Of a stretch of 32,410 nucleotides of DNA, positions 10,516 through 19,492 are shown piece after piece (position 1 is the first letter of the stretch; each line of letters opens with the position of its first letter). The stretch spans positions 1 to 32,410 of the IMG/VR virus record IMGVR_UViG_3300037068_000169; one strand, written 5' to 3'. Both the position numbers and the translations under genes were made by a program. The notes under the pieces are model-generated. The model was not told where the DNA came from. It did no database searches and saw nothing but the letters and a program-made list of their open reading frames with translations. The DNA is from a virus.

Positions 10516-12120
10516 GTGTCCCTGGCCCGGCTGCTCAGCCGCGTCTCATCGATGGACGCGAGGGCCGTGGCCGCCACGGCCCTCGACGAGGAGTGGTCCG
10601 CCACTGTCGACCGGGTTCGGGACCTCATCAGGTCCCAACTGGTACCCGAGCAGCTCGGGCCCTTCGACTCGGCGTCCCGCTTCGAGGCCTGCTGCTCGTC
10701 CCGCCAGTGCGGCAAGACGTTCATGGCCGCCCGCCTCCTGGTGGACACGGCCCTGCGGGTCCCCGAGAGCATCTCGGTCTACGTCTCGGACACCTGGGAC
10801 AACGCCGTCAAGGTCATGTGGGTGGACCAGGAGGACGGGCTCCCCGCGGTCCTCGCGACCCTCGGCCTGGTCGAGCGGTCGTCGGCCTCGGACACGCTCT
10901 GGCACTACCGGGTCAACCTGAGCACCCGGACGGTGACGTTCCGCAACGGCTCGATCGTCGAGCTCGCCGGGGCCGACAGGAACGCCTGGGCCAAGTTCCG
11001 CGGTCGCAAGCTAGACCTCATCGTGGCCGACGAGATGCAGCGGCAGCACCAGGACTCCCTCGAGGCCGCGCTCCGGCGGGACGTCCCCGACTGCCTGATG
11101 CGCCGCCGGGGACGCTTCGTGGGCCTCGGGACCGTCGGAAGGGCGCTCCGGGGCCTCTGGTTCGAGGTCAACGCCGGGACCCACGGGCTCTGCCCCGTCA
11201 GGCCCGGCTGGGGCTGCTCCCACTGGACGGCCTACGAGCTCAGGGACAGGACCCGGGTCTGGGACGAGCAGGTCGCGTACGCCGCGGCCATGGGCATCGA
11301 CACCGAGACCGACCCGGAGTGGCTCCGTGAGAAGCGGGGCCTGTGGGTCCGGGACGAGGGGGGCCTACTGCACACGCTGTCCGCCCGCTCCCTGTGGGAC
11401 GGGACGCTGCCGGTCGGGGTCCGCACCCGCTGTCCGGAGCACGGGCACATGCGGGGCCGCTGCGCCTGCGTCCTCCCCGAGGTCCCCCGGTCCGAGGAGC
11501 CCGTGGCCTACGCGGGCCTCGACCTCGGCTTCGACGACCCGTGCGGCGTCGTCGTCGGGACGATCAGCCGCGAGGAGGGCGTCCTCCGGGAGGTCCACTC
11601 CGAGCAGCGGGGGGGCATGGACACGGCCCAGATGGCGGACTGGCTCCGGGACGTCCGGGAGCGCTTCCGGGTCCAGCGCTTCTACTGCGACCCGGCCTGG
11701 AAGGTCACCGTGACGGACCTGCGGAGCCTGTACGGCCTGCCCGTCGAGGCGGCCCTGAAGGGCGACGCCGAGGGCACGACCGAGGACCTCTGGCACGGGG
11801 AGCGGCAGTCGGCCCTGCGCGACGGCTCGATGCTCGTCCGGTCCGGCGGCGTCCTCCACGGCCAGCTCGAGTCCCTGCTCAGGGACCCCGTCATGCTCGA
11901 GCAGGGACACGTCCGGGCGGCCCCCGGACAGGACGATCACGCGGCGGACGCCTGGCGGTACCTCTTCCGAATGGTGCGGACGAGGCACGTGGTCTCCCCG
12001 ACCCCGCCGGCCTCCGAGGCCCAGCGTCTGGCGTCCGAGGCCCGGGACATGCGGGAGCGGTCACTCCGGCCCCCGCCGGTCATGAACCGCCGCGAGGCCA
12101 TACGTAGGGGGATCAGATGA
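10516..12120 (+). CDS. terL: Large terminase subunit (534 aa)
   Basis: The terminase motor packages phage DNA into the prohead using ATP. The ATPase domain has a Walker A-like SSRQCGKT at 61-68 and Walker B LDLIVADE at 166-173. A coupling motif GLGTVG follows at about 203-208. The nuclease domain shows LDLGFDDP (Asp336, Asp340), YCDPAW (Asp392) and QDDHAADAWRY (Asp473/474, Asp478), as expected for the metal-binding acidic triad. Between them an unusual Cys/His cluster (C306, H309, H311, C316, C318) suggests a bound zinc. Start is GTG 10516. Function is well supported by motifs and by the portal gene downstream. Confidence 0.9.
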   Translation: MSLARLLSRVSSMDARAVAATALDEEWSATVDRVRDLIRSQLVPEQLGPFDSASRFEACCSSRQCGKTFMAARLLVDTALRVPESISVYVSDTWDNAVKVMWVDQEDGLPAVLATLGLVERSSASDTLWHYRVNLSTRTVTFRNGSIVELAGADRNAWAKFRGRKLDLIVADEMQRQHQDSLEAALRRDVPDCLMRRRGRFVGLGTVGRALRGLWFEVNAGTHGLCPVRPGWGCSHWTAYELRDRTRVWDEQVAYAAAMGIDTETDPEWLREKRGLWVRDEGGLLHTLSARSLWDGTLPVGVRTRCPEHGHMRGRCACVLPEVPRSEEPVAYAGLDLGFDDPCGVVVGTISREEGVLREVHSEQRGGMDTAQMADWLRDVRERFRVQRFYCDPAWKVTVTDLRSLYGLPVEAALKGDAEGTTEDLWHGERQSALRDGSMLVRSGGVLHGQLESLLRDPVMLEQGHVRAAPGQDDHAADAWRYLFRMVRTRHVVSPTPPASEAQRLASEARDMRERSLRPPPVMNRREAIRRGIR

Positions 12121-12140
12121 CGACAGGGAGAGCGGGCTGA

Positions 12141-14042
12141 ATGCCAGGACAGGACGAGTCACCCGCCGCCAGGCCCTCCTGGTGGCACGAGGACGAGGGC
12201 TCCGAGGCGGTCGTGCAGACCCTCTCGGGCCTCGTCACGGTCCTCCGCGCCGGGGACTCCGTCCGCCGCGCGCGCTACCGCCTCTGGGACCTCATGTACG
12301 ACGGGGACTCCCTGGTCGACGGGCAGAACGTCGGGATCGCCGACGTGGTCCGCGGCATGACCGGCGAGACCACGTTCAACTACGCCGCCCGGGCACTGGA
12401 CATGGTCCACTCCCGGGTCTCGGCGGAGCTCCCGACGGTCCGGGCGACCGGCCACGGGGCGGACTACGAGCAGCACCTGAGGGCCCAGGACCTCAGCCGC
12501 TTCATCGTCGGCATGTCCGAGGCCCTCGAGCTGACGACAGAGCTGCCCCGCGCCGTCCACTGCGCCCTGCGGGTCGGCACCGGCGCGGTGTTCGCCGACG
12601 CCTCGGACGACGAGCCGACGGTCGAGGTCTTCCACCCCCGGGAGCTCCTGGTCGACCCCGACGACGCCCTCCACGGGGACCCGCGGGCCCTCTACCGGGT
12701 CTCCCCCCAGGACCGGAACGCCGTCATCGCTCGCTTCCCGGACCGGGTCGACGACGTCGTGGCCGCGGGCTGCGCCTCGTACCGGGACGCGACCCAGGTC
12801 GGTCGTCCCGGGGACTGGACCATCGGCTCGAGCACGGGCCGGGTCTCCGACTGCGTGGACCTGATCGACGCCTGGCTGCTCCCGATGGGGGACTCGCCGG
12901 GACGCCACGTCCGCTGCCTCGACCACGGCGCGCCGCTGGTCGACGAGCCGTGGGACTGCCCCCGCTTCCCGGTGGCAGTCCTGAGGGCCTGGGAGCCGAC
13001 GGTCAGCACGGGCTTCTACGGCCGCGGCGTGATGGAGCGCCTCGCGTCCTCCCAGGTCGAGGTCGACGAGCTCTGGCGCCACGTCTGCCGGCAGATGAAG
13101 TTCAGCAACACGATCGGCCTCCTGCCCGACGGGTCGGACATCACCGAGGCCGCCCTGACCGACACGGACCCCGACGGGATCACGGTCTATCGCTACAGCA
13201 ACGGCCCGGGCGGCGGGGCCCCGAGCTTCGTCAACCCGCCCGTCCTCGGACCGGAGACGATGCCCGTGCTGCAGGCCCTCAAGGCCGACATCTACGCGAT
13301 GGCCGGCACCGACGAGTCCGCCGTCAGCTCCCAGACCCGCCTCGGGCCCAACGCCTCGGGGGTCGCCCTCCGGACGATGCATGACTTCGAGTCCCAGGGC
13401 CACGTCGACCTGATGAAGCGCATCGGACGCTTCTGCGTCGACGTGGTCGACCGGGTCATCGACGCCGCCCGCCGCCGCTACGGGTCCTCCGCGGACGCCG
13501 AGGCGGACTGGGTGGTCCGCCACCCGACCATGGACGCCGTCCGCTGGTCCGAGGTCGGCATGGACCGCGACGCCTACGTCCTCGAGCTCGAGGAGTCCAG
13601 CCCGGTCCCGGACACCCTGGCCGGGCGGCTCCAGGACCTCGAGGAGGACGCCGCCGCCGGGCGGGTGCCGCCCGAGTACATGGTGCGCCTCCGGGAGGAC
13701 CCGGACCGCTGGTGGGCCGAGCGCGTCAACTCGAAGGAGGACGTGGACTTCGTCGACTGGATCGTCTCCGAGTGCCTCGACCCCCGACGCCCCGTGCCGG
13801 ACCTCCCGACCGACGAGTGCCCGCTCCCGATGCTGATCGACCGGGTCCGCCGGGAGGTCCTGGCCAGCGTGAGGCTCGGGCGTCCGCCCGGGGTCCTCGC
13901 CCGCCTCCGGGACATGGGGGCCCAGGCCGCCGAGGCGATCCAACAGGCCCAGCAGCCACAGGCCCCCGTCGCCCCTCCGGGCGGCCCGGGGGTCGAACCG
14001 ACGCCGACGGGGGCCCCGCCTCCCCCGCCGGTCAACCCGTGA
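12141..14042 (+). CDS. Portal protein (633 aa)
   Basis: Portal proteins form the dodecameric ring through which DNA enters and leaves the head. The identification rests on position directly after the large terminase and before scaffold and capsid genes, a length typical of podovirus portals, and mixed features such as a helical stem-type region (ARALDMVHSRVSAELPTVRA), strand-rich wing segments (VEVFHPRELLVDPDD), and a Pro/Gly/Gln-rich C-terminus (APVAPPGGPGVEPTPTGAPP). No diagnostic active site exists for this family. GGGAG precedes the ATG by about 11 bases. An alternative start is not obvious. Confidence 0.8.
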   Translation: MPGQDESPAARPSWWHEDEGSEAVVQTLSGLVTVLRAGDSVRRARYRLWDLMYDGDSLVDGQNVGIADVVRGMTGETTFNYAARALDMVHSRVSAELPTVRATGHGADYEQHLRAQDLSRFIVGMSEALELTTELPRAVHCALRVGTGAVFADASDDEPTVEVFHPRELLVDPDDALHGDPRALYRVSPQDRNAVIARFPDRVDDVVAAGCASYRDATQVGRPGDWTIGSSTGRVSDCVDLIDAWLLPMGDSPGRHVRCLDHGAPLVDEPWDCPRFPVAVLRAWEPTVSTGFYGRGVMERLASSQVEVDELWRHVCRQMKFSNTIGLLPDGSDITEAALTDTDPDGITVYRYSNGPGGGAPSFVNPPVLGPETMPVLQALKADIYAMAGTDESAVSSQTRLGPNASGVALRTMHDFESQGHVDLMKRIGRFCVDVVDRVIDAARRRYGSSADAEADWVVRHPTMDAVRWSEVGMDRDAYVLELEESSPVPDTLAGRLQDLEEDAAAGRVPPEYMVRLREDPDRWWAERVNSKEDVDFVDWIVSECLDPRRPVPDLPTDECPLPMLIDRVRREVLASVRLGRPPGVLARLRDMGAQAAEAIQQAQQPQAPVAPPGGPGVEPTPTGAPPPPPVNP

Positions 14043-14068
14043 CGGCGGACTGACGAGGGGAACGAGAC

Positions 14069-15274
14069 ATGGCAGACATCGACGCGGGCCACGGGGGCAT
14101 GACCCTGGCTGAGCAGATCGCGGCCGCCGCGGGGGCCGCCCCCGGCTCCGACGACGACGGACTGGACGGACTGGACGGACTGGACGGAACGCCCGCCTCC
14201 TCGGAGGCCACCGCCGACCCCCACGGGTCCCCGCCGTCGTCTGAGGAGGGCCTCGAGTGGACCGACGGTGGCCAGGAGGAGGACGCCCCCCCCGTCACAC
14301 CTCAGACGACGGTGGATGACCCTGCCCCGGCGGTCAGCCGCCTCATCCGCAACGTTCGAGTCAAGGAACGGGAGCTGGCCGCCGAGCGCGGGGCCCGCAG
14401 GACCGAGCAGGCCGAGCTCCAGCGACTTCGGGCCGAGGTCGGGAGGCTCTCGGCCGGCCCCCAGGACGCCGACGACCCCGTCGATCTCCTGAGGGGCTGG
14501 GCGATCAGGCGCCTCGGCCTGACCGAGGCCCAGGCCGGCGACCCCCGGGTCCTCCAGGCGCTCCAGCAGGCGACCGTCGACCTGACCGCCGAGGCCTTCG
14601 AGGCCTCGGACGCCGACCCCGCCCTCAGGGAGCGGAGGATCGCCCGCCAGCGCCAGCGCGAGGAGGCCGGGCGCTTCCGCTCGTACGAGCAGCGCATCGC
14701 GGCCATGGAGGAGGAGCGGGCCGCCGCCCAGGAACAGGCCGTCGTGGCCGAGGTCCGGGCAGACGCCACGGCGTACCTCTCGGCCAATGCGGCCCGGACT
14801 CCCAACCTCTCCGCCGCCGCGGAGGCCGGGGACGTGGACCCGATCGCCCTCATGATGGAGTCCGCCGCGGAGATGATCCGCTCGGGCCAGGCCCCGGAGC
14901 CGCGGAGCAAGGCCGACGTCGGTAGGCTCTACGCCCTCGTCCTCTCGAACGCCGAGCGGCACTACGCCGCCCTGGCGGACAGGCTCTCCGCCCGGAGGGC
15001 AGGAAACGTCGCCCCCGCCATACCTGTCAGGAATGGCGGACCACGCGGGGACGCGGGACAGCAGCGGCAGGGGGACCCCCGATCGAGGGCACGGGGGGAC
15101 GCCGCGGGCGATGGAAGAAGGGCCCAGGGGGCCCCGACCAAGGCCACCAGGGGGGGCGGGGGACGCGGCAGCGCCGGTCCGGACGCTCGTGAAGACGACG
15201 ACGGGTCCGGCGAACGCCCGGACCTCTGGACAAGGGTCAGGCGGGCAGAGCTCGCCGCCCGGCGGGGCCGCTGA
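14069..15274 (+). CDS. Scaffold-like protein (401 aa)
   Basis: Scaffolding proteins guide prohead assembly and are usually acidic and helical, and this protein lies between the portal and capsid genes. An acidic N-terminal part (residues 25-75) includes a DGLDGLDGLDG repeat; a central helical/coiled-coil region (about 100-300) holds long charged helices (ERELAAERGARRTEQAELQR; REEAGRFRSYEQRIAAMEEE). The C-terminal 80 residues are Gly/Arg-rich and disordered. GLEWTDGG (61-68) recurs as GLEYSDGG in the head protein at 17441. GAGGGG precedes the ATG. Confidence 0.75.
   Translation: MADIDAGHGGMTLAEQIAAAAGAAPGSDDDGLDGLDGLDGTPASSEATADPHGSPPSSEEGLEWTDGGQEEDAPPVTPQTTVDDPAPAVSRLIRNVRVKERELAAERGARRTEQAELQRLRAEVGRLSAGPQDADDPVDLLRGWAIRRLGLTEAQAGDPRVLQALQQATVDLTAEAFEASDADPALRERRIARQRQREEAGRFRSYEQRIAAMEEERAAAQEQAVVAEVRADATAYLSANAARTPNLSAAAEAGDVDPIALMMESAAEMIRSGQAPEPRSKADVGRLYALVLSNAERHYAALADRLSARRAGNVAPAIPVRNGGPRGDAGQQRQGDPRSRARGDAAGDGRRAQGAPTKATRGGGGRGSAGPDAREDDDGSGERPDLWTRVRRAELAARRGR
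14161..14187. repeat. 9-bp tandem repeat (three copies)
   Basis: ACTGGACGG is repeated three times in the scaffold-like gene and encodes the GLD-type triplet repeat in an acidic linker. Such repeats can change copy number without disturbing the frame. Confidence 0.85.
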
Positions 15275-15306
15275 GACGCCCGCACTGACACGGAGACACT
15301 GAAGAC

Positions 15307-16704
15307 ATGACTGCTCAGGCACTCACCATCGCCCAGGTCACGGCCATCACGAAGACGTACTTCGTGGAGGAGGGCGCGCTCTTCGAGAGCGACTACTACG
15401 ACAACCAGCTGCTGAAGCTGATCCCCAAGCTCGCGGACGCCCAGGGCGACTCCCTCAAGCAGCCGCTCCTCGACGGCCAGGTCGCCGGCAACTCCGGCGA
15501 CTACGCGTCCTCGATCAACAACATCACGGCCGGCTCCCAGGTCGCCTTCACCCTTCCCTGGGTGAACCGCTACCAGGGCGCGCTGGTCGACGACAAGGTC
15601 GCCCGCCTGACCACCACCAACCGCGGCGGGTTCATCCAGGCCAAGGAGCTGGCGATCCGCTCGGCCGGCTCGCACTTCAACGACTGCACGAACTACCAGT
15701 TCTTCAGGGCGCAGGACGGCGCCATCGGCCAGGTCGCCTCGGGCACGAACGGTCCGAGCTGGACGACCCCGGGCATGACGATCACCTGCACGGCGGACAC
15801 CTCGGTGAACGTCCTGCAGCGGATCAAGACCAACGGCACGGCCCTCGTGGCCGGCGCCGGGGCCATCGGAGGCACGGTCCTCAACTTCTCGGCCGGCGGG
15901 GCCATCGGGATCACGGCGGGCCCCGCGGGTCCGATCCAGACGGGCGACTGGGTGGTCACCAGCATCGGCGACACCAGCTTCGTGGTCTCCCCCCTCGCGG
16001 GGGCCGTGATGGTCACCGGCTCGGCGTTCATCTACGTCAAGGGCGACGCCCAGGCCCAGCTCTCGGGGACGAGCGTCGTGGCCTCCTTCGCCGGCTTCGC
16101 GTCCTGGAACCCCCCGACGGCGGGCCTCGCGGCCACGACCTTCGGCGGCGTCGACCGCTCGGTCAACACGAAGGGCCGCGCGGGACAGCGGGTCATCGGG
16201 GCGGGCACGGTCCACGAGGGCCTGATCGCCGGCGGGAACTCCGCGATGCTCCGCGGCGCGAAGACCTCGCACATCTTCATGCATCCGGACAGGTTCAACG
16301 ACCTGGTGAACGAGCTGCAGGACGCCAAGCGGTACTTCCCGGGCTCGTCCCTCCAGAAGGGCACGGCCGCGATGCCGGGCGGGATGAAGCTGAAGGCCTC
16401 GGACGCGGCCCGCTTCGGGTTCGACGCCGTGACCCTCAGCCAGTACGCCGGGCGTACGATCGCCATCGTCCCGGACTGGGCCTGCCAGAGCAACTACTCC
16501 TGGATGGTCGAGCTCCCGAAGTACAAGTTCCGCCACACCAAGGAGGGCTTCCCGTACAACCGCGGGGTCATGATGGACGGGCAGGACTGGTTCCGCCAGG
16601 CCTCCGTCAACTGGCTGCTGGAGCTGTTCGGCATCGCCCAGGTCACCTGCGCCGACCCGAGCAAGCAGGTCTGCGTCGTCCACACGGTCGCCGCCACCGC
16701 CTGA
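15307..16704 (+). CDS. Major capsid protein (465 aa)
   Basis: Position directly after the scaffold-like gene, length and composition fit a major capsid protein of HK97-type fold. The N-terminal helix region (TAQALTIAQVTAITKTYFVE) is followed by beta-rich sequence with a TGSA/GNSGDYASSIN pattern, an E-loop-like part (SQVAFTLPWVNRYQGALVDD) and a Trp/Gly-rich C-terminus (GVMMDGQDWFRQASVNWLLE). Codon use is strongly optimised, unlike small genes nearby, consistent with high expression. No diagnostic motif can be seen by eye. A terminator-like hairpin lies just after the gene. Confidence 0.8.
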   Translation: MTAQALTIAQVTAITKTYFVEEGALFESDYYDNQLLKLIPKLADAQGDSLKQPLLDGQVAGNSGDYASSINNITAGSQVAFTLPWVNRYQGALVDDKVARLTTTNRGGFIQAKELAIRSAGSHFNDCTNYQFFRAQDGAIGQVASGTNGPSWTTPGMTITCTADTSVNVLQRIKTNGTALVAGAGAIGGTVLNFSAGGAIGITAGPAGPIQTGDWVVTSIGDTSFVVSPLAGAVMVTGSAFIYVKGDAQAQLSGTSVVASFAGFASWNPPTAGLAATTFGGVDRSVNTKGRAGQRVIGAGTVHEGLIAGGNSAMLRGAKTSHIFMHPDRFNDLVNELQDAKRYFPGSSLQKGTAAMPGGMKLKASDAARFGFDAVTLSQYAGRTIAIVPDWACQSNYSWMVELPKYKFRHTKEGFPYNRGVMMDGQDWFRQASVNWLLELFGIAQVTCADPSKQVCVVHTVAATA

Positions 16705-16867
16705 TCGACTGACGTAGCCGACGGCATCGGGCCTCCCTGGGTGACCCCCTCGGGGGCCCTTCGTCTGTCCGGGGGCCGGTAACCCGTCGTCGCCCCTATT
16801 TCGTGGGAACGGCGCCGCGGTGGCGGTCCACGGTGGGCCGACCGGAGCCGGAGCACGGAGAAGAGAC
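16705..16867 (+). terminator. Terminator-like hairpin after the capsid gene
   Basis: An 8-bp stem (GGGCCTCC at 16729-16736 and GGGGGCCC at 16752-16759, one G-U pair) is followed by TTCGTCT, a short T-rich tail. Capsid genes commonly have such partial terminators that lower expression of what follows. The rest of this gap, to 16867, has no ORF; it ends with CGGAGAAGAGAC before the next start. Confidence 0.5.
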
Positions 16868-17437
16868 ATGGGTGACGTGAGGATGAGGGGCGACTCCAAC
16901 TGGATCGCCTGGGTGAAGGGGGCGGTCTCGGGCACTGACTCGGGGGCCGGAGTCCCCCGAAACATGACCGGCACGCTGATCGACGCGTCCAACGCGCAGG
17001 GCATCGTGGTCTCGTACCCCTCGGGTACGGTCGCGAGCCTTAACAACGTGACCCTGCCCTCGGGCTCGGTCCTGGTCAGTTTTCCGGTCGGGGCGAACCA
17101 CGGCGACCCCCGGGACGACAGGTTCGTGACCGTGGGCTACTGGGACGTCTCAATCGAGGTGAGCGGGGCGGACCGCAAGTCCAACGGCCTGGCCTCGGCC
17201 CAGAACTATCGGGCGGTCCGGGTGGCGCACTCCTCGGTCTCGGGGACCTACGCCTTCGCCTTCCAGCGTCTCAGCGGCTCGGCGAACGCGGCCAGCGGCT
17301 TCACCCTCGACAGCGACCCGACCTTCACGTCGGCCTCGTTCCAGTTCGAGGTCCCGCAGGACCTGGTCAACCCGTCCAGCATGGCCCTCGAGTGGAACGC
17401 CCTCTTCGTCGGTCGCAAGACCTCCAGGAGGAGCTGA
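16868..17437 (+). CDS. Hypothetical virion protein (189 aa)
   Basis: Start is ATG 16868 with GGAG upstream; a longer ATG at 16820 would lack a good site. The protein is beta-rich with TGTLIDASNAQGIVVSYPSG, VSIEVSGADRKSNG, and a C-terminal FQFEVPQDLVNPSSMALEW. Head decoration or minor capsid is likely by position right after the capsid gene. No family is recognised. Confidence 0.65.
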   Translation: MGDVRMRGDSNWIAWVKGAVSGTDSGAGVPRNMTGTLIDASNAQGIVVSYPSGTVASLNNVTLPSGSVLVSFPVGANHGDPRDDRFVTVGYWDVSIEVSGADRKSNGLASAQNYRAVRVAHSSVSGTYAFAFQRLSGSANAASGFTLDSDPTFTSASFQFEVPQDLVNPSSMALEWNALFVGRKTSRRS

Positions 17438-17440
17438 GCC

Positions 17441-17869
17441 GTGGCGCGTGACACCGCGAGCCTGATCGCCATCGGCCTGGGGAGGACCCGGGCGGGCAAG
17501 GCCAAGGGCGGGAGGGACCCCCAGAGGAAGGACTCGGTCTACCGTCCGGTGGACGATGACGAGGGGCAACCCTCGGGGGTCCGCGCCTTCCGGAAGGGCG
17601 GGTACGTCGGGAGCGACCCGGGGGACGACGCCTCGGACGACGACGACGGCCTCGAGTACTCCGACGGGGGTCCGGACGACGACGTCGAGTCACAGGAGCC
17701 GGAGTCCGAGGAGCGGGACGAGGGTCCGATCGACGAGTCGTACGAGCACGAGGGCCTCGCGGTCCGGGACCTCGCGGACGCCCTGGGAGTCGACCCGAAG
17801 CGGGTCGACGTCAAGAGGGCCTGCGAGGCCATCCGGGCGCTGGTCGAGCTCGCCCGCGACGACCGCTGA
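17441..17869 (+). CDS. Acidic head-region protein (142 aa)
   Basis: GTG 17441 starts just after the upstream stop. The protein has a basic N-terminus (LGRTRAGKAKGGRDPQRK) then a strongly Asp/Glu-rich middle (about 58-105) with GLEYSDGG at 70-77, shared with the scaffold-like protein, and a helical end (LRDLADALGVDPKRVD-like). It is mostly disordered in character. It probably helps head completion or assembly; the function is not identified. Confidence 0.6.
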   Translation: MARDTASLIAIGLGRTRAGKAKGGRDPQRKDSVYRPVDDDEGQPSGVRAFRKGGYVGSDPGDDASDDDDGLEYSDGGPDDDVESQEPESEERDEGPIDESYEHEGLAVRDLADALGVDPKRVDVKRACEAIRALVELARDDR

Positions 17870-17882
17870 GGGAGGCTAAGCC

Positions 17883-18590
17883 GTGGCCTTCAGCTTCACC
17901 GTCCAGGAGGAGATCGACCTCATCCGCTCCATCGGGGCGTACGAGGACCTCGACGGCGACTACTCCTCCGACGCCCCCTCGGCCCCCTCCGGGAGCACGA
18001 TCATCAGGCTGATCGACCGGGCCAACCGGGAGGCCTGGGAGGCCTGGTCGGCCTCCGACGAGGGCTGGAACACCCTAAGGGTGAACCTCACCTCGTCCAC
18101 CGACCCGACCCTCTCCTCCTCGTTCGTGGACCTCCCCTCGGACTGCCATCGCATCCGGGCGGTCCAGTTCCAGGTCGGGCCGGGCCTCGGCTACGAGACC
18201 CTCCGTCGGGGCAACGCCACCGACGACCTCTTCACCGTGGTCGGCTCCGGCTACCCGCTGGCCTACCGGGAGTTCCCGACGAGGCTGGAGATACTGCCGG
18301 CCGGCGCCATGAGCACGGTCCGCCTGACCTACTGCCCCGTGGCGGCCCGGATCACCTCGACGGCGAACACGATCCCGTCGACCGACGGGTACGACCTCTA
18401 CGTCGCCTACTGGACCCTCATCAGGCTCAGGCAGCGGGAGGAGAAGGACACGTCGGAGTTCCGGGCCTCCCTGGCCGAGGTCAAGGCCTCGTTCCTGGAG
18501 AAGGTCCGGCGGAGGGACAGGTCGCAGTCGATGCGGATGCGCCCGCGGGGGACGGTGGGGCGGTGGCCCGTCAGGCCCAGGAACCTCTGA
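17883..18590 (+). CDS. Head-to-tail adaptor, gatekeeper-like (235 aa)
   Basis: The N-terminal helix-rich region (EEIDLIRSIGAYEDLDGDYS; LIDRANREAWEAWSASDEGW), a central beta domain (SSFVDLPSDCHRIRAVQFQV) and a helical C-terminal part (WTLIRLRQREEKDTSEFRAS) resemble podovirus connector/tail tubular protein A proteins, which join portal and nozzle. Position between head and tail genes and the T7 gp12-like nozzle downstream agree. Start is GTG 17883 and no other start is better. Identity is inferred, not certain. Confidence 0.6.
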   Translation: MAFSFTVQEEIDLIRSIGAYEDLDGDYSSDAPSAPSGSTIIRLIDRANREAWEAWSASDEGWNTLRVNLTSSTDPTLSSSFVDLPSDCHRIRAVQFQVGPGLGYETLRRGNATDDLFTVVGSGYPLAYREFPTRLEILPAGAMSTVRLTYCPVAARITSTANTIPSTDGYDLYVAYWTLIRLRQREEKDTSEFRASLAEVKASFLEKVRRRDRSQSMRMRPRGTVGRWPVRPRNL

Positions 18591-18669
18591 GGGGTTCTCC
18601 GGTGTCTCCGGTGGTTGGCAGGCCGGGGAAAGCTCCCGTCACCGTTCAGAACACACGGGGGGCCCTCCC

Positions 18670-19455
18670 GTGCCCATGAGACCCGTCCCGCCGGGGAGGC
18701 AGCCCCCCCAGGTCTCCGACACGGTCCAGAACCGGGCGAACCAGGGGCTGCATGACCGCATCGCGGCCCTGGAGGACCGCTCGAGGACGTCCGCCGGCGG
18801 GCGCTACATCGCCCGCCGGCGCCTCACCGGGTCGGGCTCCTACGTCCCGACGCTCGGGACGACACTGGCCCTCGTCAGGATGATCGGCGGCGGGGGAGGC
18901 GGCGGAGGGGTTGTGCTCAGCGGGACGACGATAGCCGCCGCGGCCGGCGGGTCGTCGGGCGTCCTCCTCGAGGCCACCGTCGGGGACGGGCGGGCGTCCC
19001 TCGTCGGTGGCGCGTATCGCTGTGGGTCCGGGGGGGCGGGGGGGTCGGCCTCCGGAGGGGACGGGGGGGGCGGTGGGGACACCGTCATCGCGATCGGGGG
19101 CACGACCCTCGCCACCGGCGGCGGCGTCGGGGGTAGCGGCACGACGGGGACGGCGGGGAGCGGGAACGTCAACCCGTTCGCCCCCTCCCTCACGACCACC
19201 ACGACCTCCGCGGGCCTGGCCTCATACGGCCTCGGTGAGCCCGGGGTCATGATCGCCGGCTCGGCCTGGTTCTCGGGCGACGGCGGGTGGACCGACCTGG
19301 GTGCCGGCGGCGTGCTGGTCGGCAACAGCAGCGACGGCAACCCGGGCCTCGCCCTCGGCGGGGGCGGCTCGGGGGCCGCCACGTCGGTCGGGGGTCACGC
19401 CGGTGGGGCCGGCGGTGCCGGGGGCATCGTCATCGATGAGTTCGGGGACGGGTGA
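18670..19455 (+). CDS. Glycine-rich fibre/adhesin-like protein (261 aa)
   Basis: The N-terminal helix (RANQGLHDRIAALEDRSRTS) precedes a polyglycine domain starting about residue 50: GSGSYVPTLGTTLALVRMIG followed by GGGGGGGG. Repeated Gly-rich segments (GGAGGSASGGDGGGGG; GGGGSGAATSVGGHAGGAGG) continue to the end. This pattern is known for phage polyglycine tail-fibre or adhesin tips (T-even gp38-like), with hypervariable loops between Gly helices. Start is GTG 18670; ATG 18676 is an alternative. Role in receptor binding is inferred. Confidence 0.7.
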   Translation: MPMRPVPPGRQPPQVSDTVQNRANQGLHDRIAALEDRSRTSAGGRYIARRRLTGSGSYVPTLGTTLALVRMIGGGGGGGGVVLSGTTIAAAAGGSSGVLLEATVGDGRASLVGGAYRCGSGGAGGSASGGDGGGGGDTVIAIGGTTLATGGGVGGSGTTGTAGSGNVNPFAPSLTTTTTSAGLASYGLGEPGVMIAGSAWFSGDGGWTDLGAGGVLVGNSSDGNPGLALGGGGSGAATSVGGHAGGAGGAGGIVIDEFGDG

Positions 19456-19492
19456 CCGGGTGGTTGCCGGGGCCCATACGTAAGGAGCTGAG

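Noticed and set aside
12159-13943. Long antisense frame in the portal gene
   Set aside because: Reads as Val/Gly/Asp/Arg-rich shadow of the portal codons with no start signal.
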